The translations under genes were made by a program, and so were the position numbers. A stretch of DNA of 64,000 nt. Source: DASQZK01 sp963771005 (lineage in GTDB: Bacteria > Bacteroidota > Bacteroidia > Bacteroidales > GCA-2748055). The notes under the pieces were generated by a model. That model did not search any database. It was given only the letters and a program-made list of their open reading frames with translations, and was not told the DNA's origin. The DNA is taken from the NCBI GenBank assembly GCA_963771005.1, contig CAVYRO010000002.1, positions 1,612,001-1,676,000 on the forward strand, read 5' to 3'. Positions 43,589 to 51,930 of the stretch are shown piece after piece. Position 1 is the first letter of the stretch. Each line of letters opens with the position of its first letter.

Positions 43589-43706
43589 GCTAACGCAGGT
43601 TCACCGGGGGTTGTTCTGAATTATACAATACTGATTCTTGCGGCGAACACGCAGATCATGAAGGCCCTTCAACAAAACAGGCACAATGATCGAATCCCCG
43701 GGAAAT

Positions 43707-44141
43707 TCATCCGCCGGGATTCTCGAGAGAAATATCGTTCCCGTCCTTATCGGATTTGAGAACAACCGAACGGTTGCCGTCGATCAGGTTCACCCTAAGG
43801 AAATGAACAGGTGCACTGGTTTCAACTTCCTCGCAATAGCCGATAGTTCCCGACGGGTAATTCTTTTTAATATAAACCTGGATTGAAGACGGCAGGTTCA
43901 TGTCAGAGATTATCTCGGCCGTTTCCTTCCAAACCCCATCCTGATCGAAAACCGAAGTAAACATGCTTCCTCTCTTGTAAAACTCCAGCGAGTATAACCC
44001 GTTATCAAAACTCCAGTCATCGATCTTAAAGTCGGGATTTCTGGCCATGAATGCGGCGGTGATGTTTTCAGGAAGTTGTTTTACCTGATTTTGAGCAATC
44101 ACCGAAAGGCTTAGCAAAATGAAAAGGAGTACCGTTCTCAT
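43707..44141 (-). CDS. Secreted PepSY-like (PF11396-type) protein
   Basis: This 144-residue protein has a signal peptide (1-17, ending VIAQN), then two tandem PepSY-like units of about 60 residues. Each has an N-terminal helix and a DW/Y-E-F strand pattern (FKIDDWSFDNGLYSLEFYKR; IGYCEEVETSAPVHFLRVNL). Such proteins are common periplasmic proteins of Bacteroidota with no settled role. Confidence 0.7.
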   Translation of the reverse strand: MRTVLLFILLSLSVIAQNQVKQLPENITAAFMARNPDFKIDDWSFDNGLYSLEFYKRGSMFTSVFDQDGVWKETAEIISDMNLPSSIQVYIKKNYPSGTIGYCEEVETSAPVHFLRVNLIDGNRSVVLKSDKDGNDISLENPGG

Positions 44142-44264
44142 GATGTCATGATTTAAAAATTTTCATCATTGAGACGTCTGGAAGGGGCATATGTAACTTG
44201 AAAAAAGGGGGAAATTGATTCTAAAAAATAGTATAAGTCAGGCTTATGTAAAATTTCACAGATA

Positions 44265-44460
44265 AAAATTGAACGGCCTGCCTGCAAGCTCACAGGGAAA
44301 ACTGTGAATATGCGGATCATCGAAGGTAGATCGCCCGAACTGAATGCTGAAGCAGTAAGAGTAGTATTCAAACTCAACCTGAAGTGGATTCCGGCTGTAA
44401 AGAAGGGAAGCTTGTGATGGTGGAATGCACATTTCCTGTTAATTTTTCAGTAAGATAAAA
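44265..44460 (+). pseudogene. TonB C-terminal domain remnant
   Basis: The plus strand reads TVNMRIIEGRSPELNAEAVR followed by VVFKLNLKWIPAVKKG, then after one shift KLVMVECTFPVNF. This is the last third of an energy-transducer TonB domain (LDAEAxRV...KWxPAxxxGKPVxVxxTxPV). There is no start and the frame is broken. The rest of 44142-44608 shows no gene. Confidence 0.7.
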
Positions 44461-44608
44461 GGGCAGGTTAAACGGGTAGTGAGCTTATTCTCAGCGAGGT
44501 CATAATTTTTCTGCCGGACGGCTCTATTTCCCTTGTCAAAAAAAGAAATAAAATATTATATTTGCAGCCCGAAAGAACGGGAAACTGTTCAGAGGTAAGT
44601 GAAATAAT

Positions 44609-44682
44609 GGCGAGGTAGCTCAGCTGGTTAGAGCGCATGATTCATAATCATGAGGTCGCGAGTTCAAGTCTCGCTCTCGCTA
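44609..44682 (+). tRNA. tRNA-Met (anticodon CAT)
   Basis: A 74-base cloverleaf: acceptor GGCGAGG with TCTCGCT (two G-U pairs), D arm GCTCAGCTGGTTAGAGC, anticodon stem CATGA/TCATG with loop TTCATAA, T arm GCGAG-TTCAAGT-CTCGC, discriminator A. CCA is not encoded. A CAT anticodon can also be the tRNA-Ile lysidine type, but the sequence is like elongator tRNA-Met of Bacteroidota. Confidence 0.93.
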
Positions 44683-44691
44683 CTGAAAATG

Positions 44692-44728
44692 AAGGAGTTG
44701 CAAGATGAAAATTTGTAGCTCCTTTTTA
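44692..44728 (+). terminator. Terminator after the tRNA gene
   Basis: Stem AAGGAGTTGCAA pairs with TTTGTAGCTCCTT (G-U pairs included) and is followed by T residues; it lies 9 bases after the tRNA. Confidence 0.6.
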
Positions 44729-44903
44729 TTTGCATGTAATTTGCATGTTTATCTTTCAGGACACAGAATGATTTTTAAAACTGTCAGGATCGGCTTCATT
44801 GAACGCTGAGGCACCCAATGGAGAGAAGGAGATGAAATGTCTAAAAGGAAAGGGAATAAATAAGGAATGGAAAAATTTACGATACGGAATTGTCGGATTC
44901 TGT

Positions 44904-45122
44904 TCAGCTCTCCATCCTTGATAGTGTAGTCTCTGTTTGCCGATCAAATAATTCCGGCTCTGCGACATTAAGGCATTCAGAGATTTTGTTTTCTGAACTC
45001 TCTGATTCTTCATGGATTACATCCATACCAAGCTGAGTCTTTACCCTTTTTATTTCTTCTCTCAGTTTATTGTTTTCAGGCAGCAACTCCCCGTACTTCT
45101 TATGCAGCGTTTTGAAATCCAT
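44904..45122 (-). CDS. Short coiled-coil ORF downstream of hipA, possibly a gene fragment
   Basis: This 72-residue frame starts MDFKTLHKKYGELLPENNKL and continues REEIKRVKTQLG, a leucine-zipper-like helix, then an acidic Ser-rich tail. A start of this kind opens some longer helicase/primase-type conflict proteins and other regulators; here the frame ends early. It begins 5 bases after the hipA stop on the same strand, so it may be cotranscribed. No function can be assigned. Confidence 0.4.
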   Translation of the reverse strand: MDFKTLHKKYGELLPENNKLREEIKRVKTQLGMDVIHEESESSENKISECLNVAEPELFDRQTETTLSRMES

Positions 45123-45127
45123 CTTTT

Positions 45128-46375
45128 TTAGACTTTAAATGCAGCAGCCATAATTGTTTGCTCACTTCGTGGTATCCCAATTTGGTTTGCTATTCTTTGC
45201 CAGTAGGATAGAGAGGATTTTACCTCGTCAAGAATGGTGTTCATTTCTTTTTCGCTCAACCGGAAAAAAGGACCTACGCTTTCGGCAAGCTCCAGATCAA
45301 GCATATTGTTATACATGTCGATATTCAATGCAAGCCCGTTTTTGTCAATTGACGGATTAACATCATATGCCGGCGACAAACGCCAACCTTCATTGGTAAG
45401 AATAAAACCGTGATTCCGGAGGTGATCATCCGTGTTGGAGATAAGTATATTGAAAACAATCCTTCTCCAAAGCTGCTTTAAATCTTCATCCACATGCATT
45501 CCTGAGAACTGGATAAACTCTACAATATCCAGATACGAAGGGGTTTCGTCCCGGATGAGTTCTTCGTTTCTGCCTGTCATGGTCATGGCTGATACAAAAT
45601 GGATCCGCTCTTGTTTATCCCGGTCAAATCGTTTCGTGAAAAACGTATCATATTTCCCGGCAATATGTTCGAGTTTTGACTCTGCCATTTCAATACCTGC
45701 GCTAATAGCAAGCCTGTACGCCAGGTATTCCCATGCGCCTTTGTTCATCGTGTCATTATTCGATGGAAATTTGGCAATCCATGGATGACCATCCGCATCC
45801 AGGATATTGGCTTTCGGTCTGGCTCCGCCAAGTGAAGAGCCGGGAGCCATCAGCATGGAAAGCCATTTTTTTATGTCGATGGTGTCTGCATCAGATTCTA
45901 CCAGTTCGGCGCTATGCTGCAATTCCCTGACACTTGTCCAGGGGGGCGTTGGCGATACCGGATCATTGTCCAGGAATTCTCCGTCTGGTTCTCTTTTGAA
46001 CCGTAATGCGCCCATCCTGCACAAATCATGTACACCCAGCAAAAAATCGATGTCATACAATACCGGTACAGGCCTGTCTGCTTCTCTGGCATACATGGCA
46101 GCTCGTCTTTTCATCAATGTCCTTCCCCAGGTGTCAGGCATAGAATCAAGGAATACACCAAAATTTTCCTTTCCGTTTGGGTATTGCGGCCCGCTGTACC
46201 AGGCAATGTCAGGATCGAGCAGCATTTGTTCCTGAGAATTAATCCAGTCGATATCGTATGAAAAGCTGAATGCTTTGCGACCCTTAGCTTGTTGTGCCGA
46301 CAAGATCCCTATACATCTTGGGGAAGCCATACCTTTCCAATCCGCATACACCCATATATCTGTTTTGTCCGCCAT
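45128..46375 (-). CDS. hipA: HipA-family serine/threonine kinase toxin
   Basis: This 415-residue protein has the full HipA layout: an N-terminal couple_hipA-type region (about 1-130), GSSLGGARPKA (179-189, the P-loop-like motif), NTDDHLRNHGF (314-324, catalytic Asp and Asn) and SPAYDVNP (334-341, the DFG-like Asp). The well-studied E. coli enzyme phosphorylates glutamyl-tRNA synthetase and induces dormancy. It follows hipB with a 3-base gap. All key residues are present, so the module looks active. Confidence 0.92.
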   Translation of the reverse strand: MADKTDIWVYADWKGMASPRCIGILSAQQAKGRKAFSFSYDIDWINSQEQMLLDPDIAWYSGPQYPNGKENFGVFLDSMPDTWGRTLMKRRAAMYAREADRPVPVLYDIDFLLGVHDLCRMGALRFKREPDGEFLDNDPVSPTPPWTSVRELQHSAELVESDADTIDIKKWLSMLMAPGSSLGGARPKANILDADGHPWIAKFPSNNDTMNKGAWEYLAYRLAISAGIEMAESKLEHIAGKYDTFFTKRFDRDKQERIHFVSAMTMTGRNEELIRDETPSYLDIVEFIQFSGMHVDEDLKQLWRRIVFNILISNTDDHLRNHGFILTNEGWRLSPAYDVNPSIDKNGLALNIDMYNNMLDLELAESVGPFFRLSEKEMNTILDEVKSSLSYWQRIANQIGIPRSEQTIMAAAFKV

Positions 46376-46378
46376 GAC

Positions 46379-46672
46379 TTATTTCCCGATTAGCTTTAAA
46401 TCCTGTAATTTCCGGCCAAACTCATCATCGGCTGCCAGTTTCAGGAAATCATCCTGTAAGCCCAATACACGGAGAACATTAAAATATGCTCCCAATGCAA
46501 CACTGGGGTTTCCACGTTCAATGTGATAGAGCGTGGAACGATTAATACCGGCCCGCTCTGAAACCTGCATTGTCGTCAGGTTTCGTCGCTTCCTGGCTAG
46601 TTTAATATTCTCGCCCATTTGTTCCAGTATCTTTTGAAACTTAGGGAGTAATATTTGTTTCTTTATTTTCAA
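46379..46672 (-). CDS. hipB: HipB-like XRE antitoxin
   Basis: This is an HTH protein with ILEQMGENIKLARKRRNLTT, MQVSERAGINRSTLYHIERG, then VALGAYFNVLRVLGLQDDFL, as in HipB partners of Bacteroidota. I chose the TTG at 46672 as start: the frame extends to 46693, but that would begin inside the -7 element, and relatives typically begin a few residues before KKQILLPKFQ. The ATG at 46618 would lose conserved residues. It represses the operon together with HipA. Confidence 0.8.
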   Translation of the reverse strand: MKIKKQILLPKFQKILEQMGENIKLARKRRNLTTMQVSERAGINRSTLYHIERGNPSVALGAYFNVLRVLGLQDDFLKLAADDEFGRKLQDLKLIGK

Positions 46673-46683
46673 TTTGTTGTTTA

Positions 46684-46893
46684 TTATCCACAAATGTAAT
46701 TAAAATGTATTAAATAAACAACAATCTGATGATTTCCAGCAACAATCAATGACGGAACGCCCATCATCATTGACAGCATAGATGGCGGACTCATTTTCGG
46801 AATACCCATTAAAGGTGCAACAAACATGACCATGGTCATGGCATCGGTTCCAACTAATCCGCCAATAACAGCTTCTGAGATCTTCGTTTTCAT
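46684..46893 (-). pseudogene. N-terminal fragment of a small membrane protein
   Basis: The frame reads MKTKISEAVIGGLVGTDAMT and MVMFVAPLMGIPKMSPPSML, the start of a small Bacteroidota membrane protein of usually 140 or more residues with a GGLxGTxxMT motif. After SMMMGVPSLI the sequence no longer looks like the family and runs into the hip promoter. The rest of 46894-47173 has no gene. Confidence 0.5.
46691..46698 (-). promoter_or_regulatory. -7 promoter element of hipBA
   Basis: TACATTTG on the minus strand matches TAnnTTTG; the chosen hipB start lies 18 bases downstream. Confidence 0.5.
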
Positions 46894-47173
46894 AATGATT
46901 CATTTTACGTGTTAGATTACAAATTCGTGAATATGATTGATATTCTTAAAATCACATGTTTTGCCTGGCTTTTGCTTTTCAGCAGAGTAGTCGGGAAGAA
47001 AGTTCAATCCTGACAAAAGAGTTGTTTTTTATCGGATTCTTACCATTATATCCGTAGGTAACCAGTGAAAAGCTGCTTGGCATGTGCAATAGAAATGTCC
47101 CCTTTTTATCCCGGTTTCATTAAAATCAATTATCTTTATTCTGGACTGCCGGAAGACAATTAAATAAAAAACA

Positions 47174-47674
47174 ATGAGCAGAGGTTTTGTCAAGGAAGAT
47201 GATCAGGAAGAAATTCCAATCGTACCACCGAGAGCACATTTACCTGACGGTATCCCGAATTATGTGACGCAAGCCGGGATGGATGAACTATTGGATGAAA
47301 GAGAAATGCTGAACAAGGAGAAAAATCTGGACAGCATCAATGAAAATGAGAAACGGATAGCCCTGAATAATATCAATGCAAGATTACAACTGTTGAACAA
47401 CCGGATCGCCGAAGCCAAAATCGTCGATTTAAATGAACAACCGCAGGATATAATAAAATTCGGTGCTACAGTAACTTTCCGGATAGAGGCAACCAAAAAA
47501 ATCCAGACGATTCAAATCGTGGGCGTTGATGAAGCCAATATTTCCAAAGGAAAGATCTCTTTTATAACACCGGTTGCCCAAGTAATGATAAATAAGAAAA
47601 TTGGCGACAAAGCAATTTTGAAGCGAAACAAGGAAGATATCATCTATGAAATTCTGGATATAATCTATGAGTAA
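47174..47674 (+). CDS. GreA/GreB-family transcription elongation factor
   Basis: This 166-residue protein has an N-terminal coiled coil (about 35-90, GMDELLDEREMLNKEKNLDS ... NNINARLQLLNNRIAEAKIV) and a C-terminal FKBP-like domain (about 95-166: FGATVTFRIEATKKIQTIQI, ISFITPVAQVMINKKIGDKA). Gre factors rescue backtracked RNA polymerase by stimulating transcript cleavage. The N-terminal extension DGIPNYVTQAG resembles the GreB-like group of Bacteroidota. TATCTTTA at about 47130 is a candidate -7 element. It is a standalone gene. Confidence 0.82.
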   Translation: MSRGFVKEDDQEEIPIVPPRAHLPDGIPNYVTQAGMDELLDEREMLNKEKNLDSINENEKRIALNNINARLQLLNNRIAEAKIVDLNEQPQDIIKFGATVTFRIEATKKIQTIQIVGVDEANISKGKISFITPVAQVMINKKIGDKAILKRNKEDIIYEILDIIYE

Positions 47675-47765
47675 ATAAATTTGCTTCCCCACAATATGCA
47701 AAGGTCATTGCTTGGATATAGAATATTGAGCCACCTGTAAGTCCTCCTTAGAAAGTCCAAAAAAG

Positions 47766-47843
47766 TGTATTACGATACATAAAAACCCAAAATAATATGT
47801 ATTATGATACAAAAATTCCGACGTAAAATTGTATTACAGTACA
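47766..47843. promoter_or_regulatory. Three TGTAT-N4-ATACA palindromes at exactly 32-bp spacing
   Basis: TGTATTACGATACA (47766), TGTATTATGATACA (47798) and TGTATTACAGTACA (47830) start 32 bp apart. They match the cluster at 23789. No gene follows within 450 bases, so the target or role is unclear. Other DNA in 47675-48321 holds only a weak inverted repeat (ACCGG/CCGGT at about 48170-48195). Confidence 0.65.
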
Positions 47844-48321
47844 TAAATCATTCCTCCTGACGGCTTCCTGGGGGCAAATAAATAAATTTCCGTAAAACCC
47901 GGGCAGGGCCGTTTTTCGGATAAAGCAGTCACAATAGTACTTACTGTTTCATTTAACGGTAGTCCAGACCCGGGTTTGGAATCGTGTCAGGTTTACAATT
48001 CCTCCTAACAATAACCACAATAATCCCTTCTTTCACATTTTCTGAAGTCATCTTGCTGAATATCCGTCAAATACAACCAGGTTTTGAAAACCCTCCTGGT
48101 TTGAAATCATCCCTCAACACGTATGGAGTAGTTATTTGACATGTATTTGAATAAAGTCACTAAAACAAAAAACCGGATCTGTTAACCGGTTGTTTTAAGA
48201 ACAATACAAAACTTTAAGAATGCGCTCACTACCTTAATCGACATCAGACGGATTCAAAACTGGCTTGAATTTTTATATATCCATATATCAAAACTGTCCG
48301 GTTTAGATTTAAAACTAAAAC

Positions 48322-48771
48322 ATGATGCAAAACTACATTGAACAACGGATTGATGACATCCAGGCGGTTTCCTGGAATCTGAAATCGCCACGAAAACTGT
48401 GGAAGGAATCCAATGCTGATCCCGGTACTGAGCTTGAATTGGAAGATATCTCCTATGTCGAGCAATACATTGAGGGTGAAAGGCAACCCATTTCACAAAT
48501 AACACCTGCGTTATCCATAGATCCGCAATTTTTGGAATGAGGAACATGTGAAAGTGTCAATGGGTGAAACCCATATCGAATTTTGCAGTTACGGAATAGA
48601 AAGTTGCCCGTTCCCTGGTTTTTTGCAACATGTAAGGAAATGGCCGGTGAAATGAAATCTGAGCAGAAACAGCGAAACCAACCTATTGAACCCGCTGTTT
48701 ATACTGACTACTATGCTGAATACCGGGTTCAGCGTCCGAATGACTATTTTTTCGGTATATCTATTTTATAA
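48322..48771 (+). pseudogene. Bacteroidota hypothetical protein broken by two homopolymer shifts
   Basis: The first frame (MMQNYIEQRIDDIQAVSWNL...YVEQYIEGERQPISQI) stops at 48540. The following bases in the +1 frame read WNEEHVKVSMGETHIEFCSY and GIESCPFPGF, and after a T6 run the original type of sequence seems to resume as FATCKEMAGEMKSEQ. Small acidic N-terminal plus Cys-rich C-terminal proteins like this occur in Bacteroidota with unknown role. The breaks fall in T5 (48529-48533) and T6 (48619-48624) runs, so both decay and sequencing error are possible. Confidence 0.45.
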
Positions 48772-48802
48772 TTATCATTCAAAATAATTTTAAGTGGCTG
48801 TT

Positions 48803-49345
48803 ATGAAGTTATTTGCATGGGTTGTCCCCATAAAATTTAAAATCTCAATCCTGCTTTTTATTTTTACTTTTGTGTACGGCAACATATTCGCTCAGGAGAT
48901 GCATCACGAACATCCTCAGACGAATGATTCAACTGAGCAGCGGCAGAAAATGATACATTCCGAAAGTCACCGGGTGATGCCATTTACAATGAATGAGGTA
49001 ACCCACTATTTTATCAGTAGAGAAGACGGCGGTGTTTTAATGATCAAGGTAAAGGACCCCGAAGATACCCTGCAAATTTCATTGATCAGAGACCACCTTA
49101 AAAAAGAACAAAAACTGTTTTCAAAAGGCGATTTCCGGGATCCGGAGGCTCTCCACGGAAAAGGTATGCCCGGCGTGAAAACACTATCAGAGTCAGCCGG
49201 TAAGCTTAATGTCGGTTATAAAAAGTTACCTGACGGAGCAATGCTCAGATTTGCTTCAAAAGATACCGCGGTAATAAATGCAGTTCACATTTGGTTCGAG
49301 GCCCAGCTGAAAGACCATGGCAGAGATGCACGGGACAAGGAATAG
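48803..49345 (+). CDS. Exported protein of the family often mislabelled aspartate carbamoyltransferase
   Basis: From the ATG at 48803 the protein of 180 residues has a signal peptide ending FAQE, a His-rich patch (MHHEHPQ) and a conserved domain. That domain contains FTMNEVTHYFISREDGGVLM, DPEDTLQISLIRDHLKKEQ, FRDPEALHGKGMPGVKTLSE and a final VHIWFEAQLKDHG. This domain is shared with proteobacterial proteins whose database name is misleading; it has no carbamoyltransferase fold. It may bind metal through the His clusters, an inference only. Confidence 0.65.
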   Translation: MKLFAWVVPIKFKISILLFIFTFVYGNIFAQEMHHEHPQTNDSTEQRQKMIHSESHRVMPFTMNEVTHYFISREDGGVLMIKVKDPEDTLQISLIRDHLKKEQKLFSKGDFRDPEALHGKGMPGVKTLSESAGKLNVGYKKLPDGAMLRFASKDTAVINAVHIWFEAQLKDHGRDARDKE

Positions 49346-49358
49346 GCGTCGGCGGGAA

Positions 49359-50090
49359 TTACTGCCCTGGTGTAAAATGCATAAGATATAACGCGAGAAG
49401 TCCTACCCCTATCCCCACCGTAAAGCTCAGCAGCGTCCCGATCAAAATGTATTCCGTTTTTTTTCGTTCTCCCGACCTGCTGAGATCGCCGAAACGGAAA
49501 ATGGATTTGCCCGCGAGGAGAAAACCGATTGGCATCCACTGCGAGAGCAGGATAAAGGTGAGGATGAGGATCCTCTCGATGACGCCGATCCATTTGCCTG
49601 CATTCGAAAGACTGTCATCATTGGCCGGGGTGATCTCCTTCCGCCAGCCGGCGGTCAGGTAGCCGGTAAGGATGCCGGCAGGCACCGTCACAAGAGCGTA
49701 CGCTGCCAAGATGACCAGAACGTTATCGGTCAGGCGGATCGCGGCGAGCGAGGAGCCGATCTCCGGGAAAGTCAAACCTGTCACAAGCATCCAGAGAAGA
49801 AGGATACTCAGGAGATGCAGGAATTGGTCGAACAGGAAGATGCGGACATTGTCTGTCCGGAAACTCGTTTTCAGCATGTCGATGGCCGCATGCATAGCCA
49901 TCATCATCAGGGGCGCCCACCAATTGGTCCACATTCCCAGCAACAGCCAGGTCAGAAAGCCCACGATGAGAATGTGAACAATAAACCAGCCCGAGCGGAT
50001 CCCGTTCTTCTTTTCCCTGACAATGGTATTGGTCTGCAGGATAAAATCTGCCAGTAGATGTGCTACGATCAGTCTTAAAAGTATATTCAT
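49359..50090 (-). CDS. DUF3307 membrane protein
   Basis: This 243-residue protein has about six membrane segments. The start MNILLRLIVAHLLADFILQT is the DUF3307 signature (LxAHLLxDFxLQ), and VREKKNGIRSGWFIVHILIV plus MMMAMHAAIDMLKT continue it. Function is unknown. It overlaps the satD-like gene by 4 bases and is surely cotranscribed with it; this pairing is common in Bacteroidota. Expression is probably controlled by the three operators upstream of satD. Confidence 0.85.
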   Translation of the reverse strand: MNILLRLIVAHLLADFILQTNTIVREKKNGIRSGWFIVHILIVGFLTWLLLGMWTNWWAPLMMMAMHAAIDMLKTSFRTDNVRIFLFDQFLHLLSILLLWMLVTGLTFPEIGSSLAAIRLTDNVLVILAAYALVTVPAGILTGYLTAGWRKEITPANDDSLSNAGKWIGVIERILILTFILLSQWMPIGFLLAGKSIFRFGDLSRSGERKKTEYILIGTLLSFTVGIGVGLLALYLMHFTPGQ

Positions 50091-50752
50091 GCCGGGTATC
50101 TCCTTTCCATCAATTCCCTGTATCTTTCAAAAAAAAGCTTCAGACTTTCAATATTACTTGCATTGAGCCGCTTGCCTGCCGCCCTCTGGCTGATGTCCAG
50201 GCGGCCGCCGATCTCCTCCTGCGTCAGATCCTCCAGCAAAAACAGATAAACCGCTTCTGCCTGTGGCACGGTCCATTTCCCGATGAGAGCATCCACCAGG
50301 GGGCAGATGGCTGCAAATTCCCTGTCGGTTTCTGCATCCCCCGTACTGATCTTCAGCAACACCTCCTCAACTTTCATCGAATCGAGAGCCTTTCCCGAAC
50401 GCACAAATGCCTCCCCGCCTGCCATCCCGAGATCGGTTATTCCCCCGGACCCGGCATCATCCGTATCCCCGATCCCAATTGAGATCCGCGCATCCCAGAC
50501 ATCCTCCAGCCCTTTTCCCCTGGTGTACCGCCTCAGTCCAGCCCGTAACACAATGGCGATCTCCAGGGCATTCCGGGGATCAGAGACCAGAGCCTGAAAA
50601 CTGTCGCCCCTGAAAATATCAAACAAAAGTTCCTTATCCCGGAAATTCCTGATATCGTTTGCTATACCTGCTAATTTTTCCTTATAGTTTTCGCGGATTC
50701 CGGATGAATCCACCAGGTCGCCTGTGAGAATGGCTAAATTCTTTTGTTTCAT
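50087..50752 (-). CDS. SatD-family DNA-binding protein
   Basis: I chose the ATG at 50752 (MKQKNLAILTGDLVDSSGI); the frame runs 12 codons further but would begin inside the promoter and operator. The N-terminal domain (about 1-150, nucleotidyl cyclase-like: LFDIFRGDSFQALV, ARISIGIGD) is the SatD type. The C-terminal part (about 165-221: WTVPQAEAVYLFLLEDLTQE EIGGRLDISQR) is a helix-turn-helix. It is the likely binder of the operators TAGAAC-N8-GTTCTA. The gene overlaps DUF3307. Confidence 0.8.
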   Translation of the reverse strand: MKQKNLAILTGDLVDSSGIRENYKEKLAGIANDIRNFRDKELLFDIFRGDSFQALVSDPRNALEIAIVLRAGLRRYTRGKGLEDVWDARISIGIGDTDDAGSGGITDLGMAGGEAFVRSGKALDSMKVEEVLLKISTGDAETDREFAAICPLVDALIGKWTVPQAEAVYLFLLEDLTQEEIGGRLDISQRAAGKRLNASNIESLKLFFERYRELMERRYPA

Positions 50753-50757
50753 AAAAC

Positions 50758-50841
50758 CAAAGATAGAACATTTTATCGTTCTATACAAATTATAGAACGT
50801 TTCATAGTTCTAAAATATATGTAGAACATCTGAGTGTTCTA
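50758..50841 (-). promoter_or_regulatory. satD promoter with three phased TAGAAC-N8-GTTCTA operators
   Basis: Perfect palindromic operators lie at 50764-50783, 50793-50812 and 50822-50841, with starts exactly 29 bp apart. The N8 spacers differ, so only the half-sites are conserved. The -7 element TATCTTTG (50765-50758, minus strand) overlaps the first half-site and ends 5 bases before the ATG. Binding would block transcription of satD-DUF3307. Confidence 0.85.
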
Positions 50842-50857
50842 TTAATTAGTATCAGAA

Positions 50858-51084
50858 AGAAAACTCCACAACCCTTCGACTTCGCTCAGGGACCGGTCAA
50901 TTCGATGAACGAAGAACTTTTCGGATGGTAGTAAGGCAGGCCAAAGGCCCTTCATAAGAAAACCATTGAATTTTAGATTTATACATAAGGGCCTTTGGCC
51001 TGCCTTACCACCATCCGAAAAGTTCACCCTCTTGAATGAAGTCGCCGGTCCCTGAGCGAAGTCGAAGGGTTGTCGAGTTTTCTT
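50858..51084. repeat. Nested inverted-repeat element (palindromic, about 227 bp)
   Basis: Outer arms AAGAAAACTC / GAGTTTTCTT enclose CCCTTCGACTTCGCTCAGGG with its inverted partner (51044-51070) and the inner perfect arms GGCAGGCCAAAGGCCCTT (from about 50935) and its partner (from about 50988). The 10-bp AGGGACCGGT and the GAACTTTTCGG block also occur at 17665-17780. The whole folds into one long hairpin with a short AT-rich loop. Confidence 0.85.
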
Positions 51085-51117
51085 ACAACCACTAATTAAG
51101 CTAAAATTTATTCGTTG

Positions 51118-51318
51118 TCAACTTCCCTGCAATCCAAACCGACCCGGCATGCCCGGGTTTACGCGTTTCTTATCAAACAAATTATCAAGATTAACCCGGA
51201 TATAACCGGAAGGTATCGCTACGAAACGATATTGGCTGTAAGTACCAAATTCACGGGGGTTCGCCGTAATATTTACATACCATCTCTCATAATCCGATCC
51301 TAATCCTTTGAACTGCAA
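51118..51318 (-). pseudogene. Possible TonB-dependent receptor C-terminal fragment
   Basis: The minus strand reads DYERWYVNITANPREFGTYS, then IPSGYIRVNLDNLFDKK and NPGMPGRFGLQGS. Strand-turn-strand with NLFDKK and a PGRFGL end is like the last strands of TonB-dependent receptors. There is no start upstream and no barrel. Confidence is low. Confidence 0.3.
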
Positions 51319-51421
51319 AGAAATGAATTATAATCGGACGCGAACATCTGAAATCAGAATTTGTTTGTGCAATGAATCAGATCATTCTCTATTTATTTTC
51401 AAACTTAAAATTAAACCCGTT

Positions 51422-51919
51422 ATGAAAAAACTTAAAAGTGCCCTCATGGTCACACTGGCCCTCCTGTTAATCACTACTGCCGAATCAAATGCACAGGAAT
51501 GGACAAAAGCTCAGAAAGAAGTCTGGCAAGTTGTAGAAAAATCGTGGGCTGACTGGAAAAACAAGGACGAATCGGTCATCAATACCCTCTTCCACGACAA
51601 GTACCAGGGGTGGAATTTGGAAGACCCGTTGCCATCGGATAAAAAAGACGTCCAGGCCTCGTTCATGGAGATGAAGGAAATGTTCGATCTGAACTATTAC
51701 GTCATTCGGCCTGCACGAATAGCCGTCACCGAAAATGCCGCCGTTGTCGACTATTACTATTCCATGTATTATACCCGCAAGGACGGGGAAAAGAAAAAAA
51801 CGGATAAGGAAAAGGGGAAATATGTCGAGTTCTACGTAAAGGAAGGCGGTTCATGGAAACTGCTGGGCGACATGACAGCTCCGGATCCCGCTAAGGAAAA
51901 GAATGACGATATGGATTGA
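51422..51919 (+). CDS. Secreted SnoaL/DUF4440-like protein
   Basis: The ATG at 51422 gives a signal peptide (MKKLKSALMVTLALLLITTA ... NAQ) and a 140-residue NTF2-like domain: VWQVVEKSWADWKNKDESVI, LFHDKYQGWNLEDPLP and YYVIRPARIAVTENAAVVDY, ending GSWKLLGDMTAPDP. The pattern is that of DUF4440/SnoaL-like proteins. The substrate is unknown. A frame to 51308 exists but lacks a signal and runs through an upstream leader. Confidence 0.7.
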   Translation: MKKLKSALMVTLALLLITTAESNAQEWTKAQKEVWQVVEKSWADWKNKDESVINTLFHDKYQGWNLEDPLPSDKKDVQASFMEMKEMFDLNYYVIRPARIAVTENAAVVDYYYSMYYTRKDGEKKKTDKEKGKYVEFYVKEGGSWKLLGDMTAPDPAKEKNDDMD

Positions 51920-51930
51920 GGATTATTCCT

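Noticed and set aside
44609..44728. tRNA-Met as an attachment site of a mobile element
   Set aside because: No second copy of the tRNA 3' end and no integrase next to it were found.
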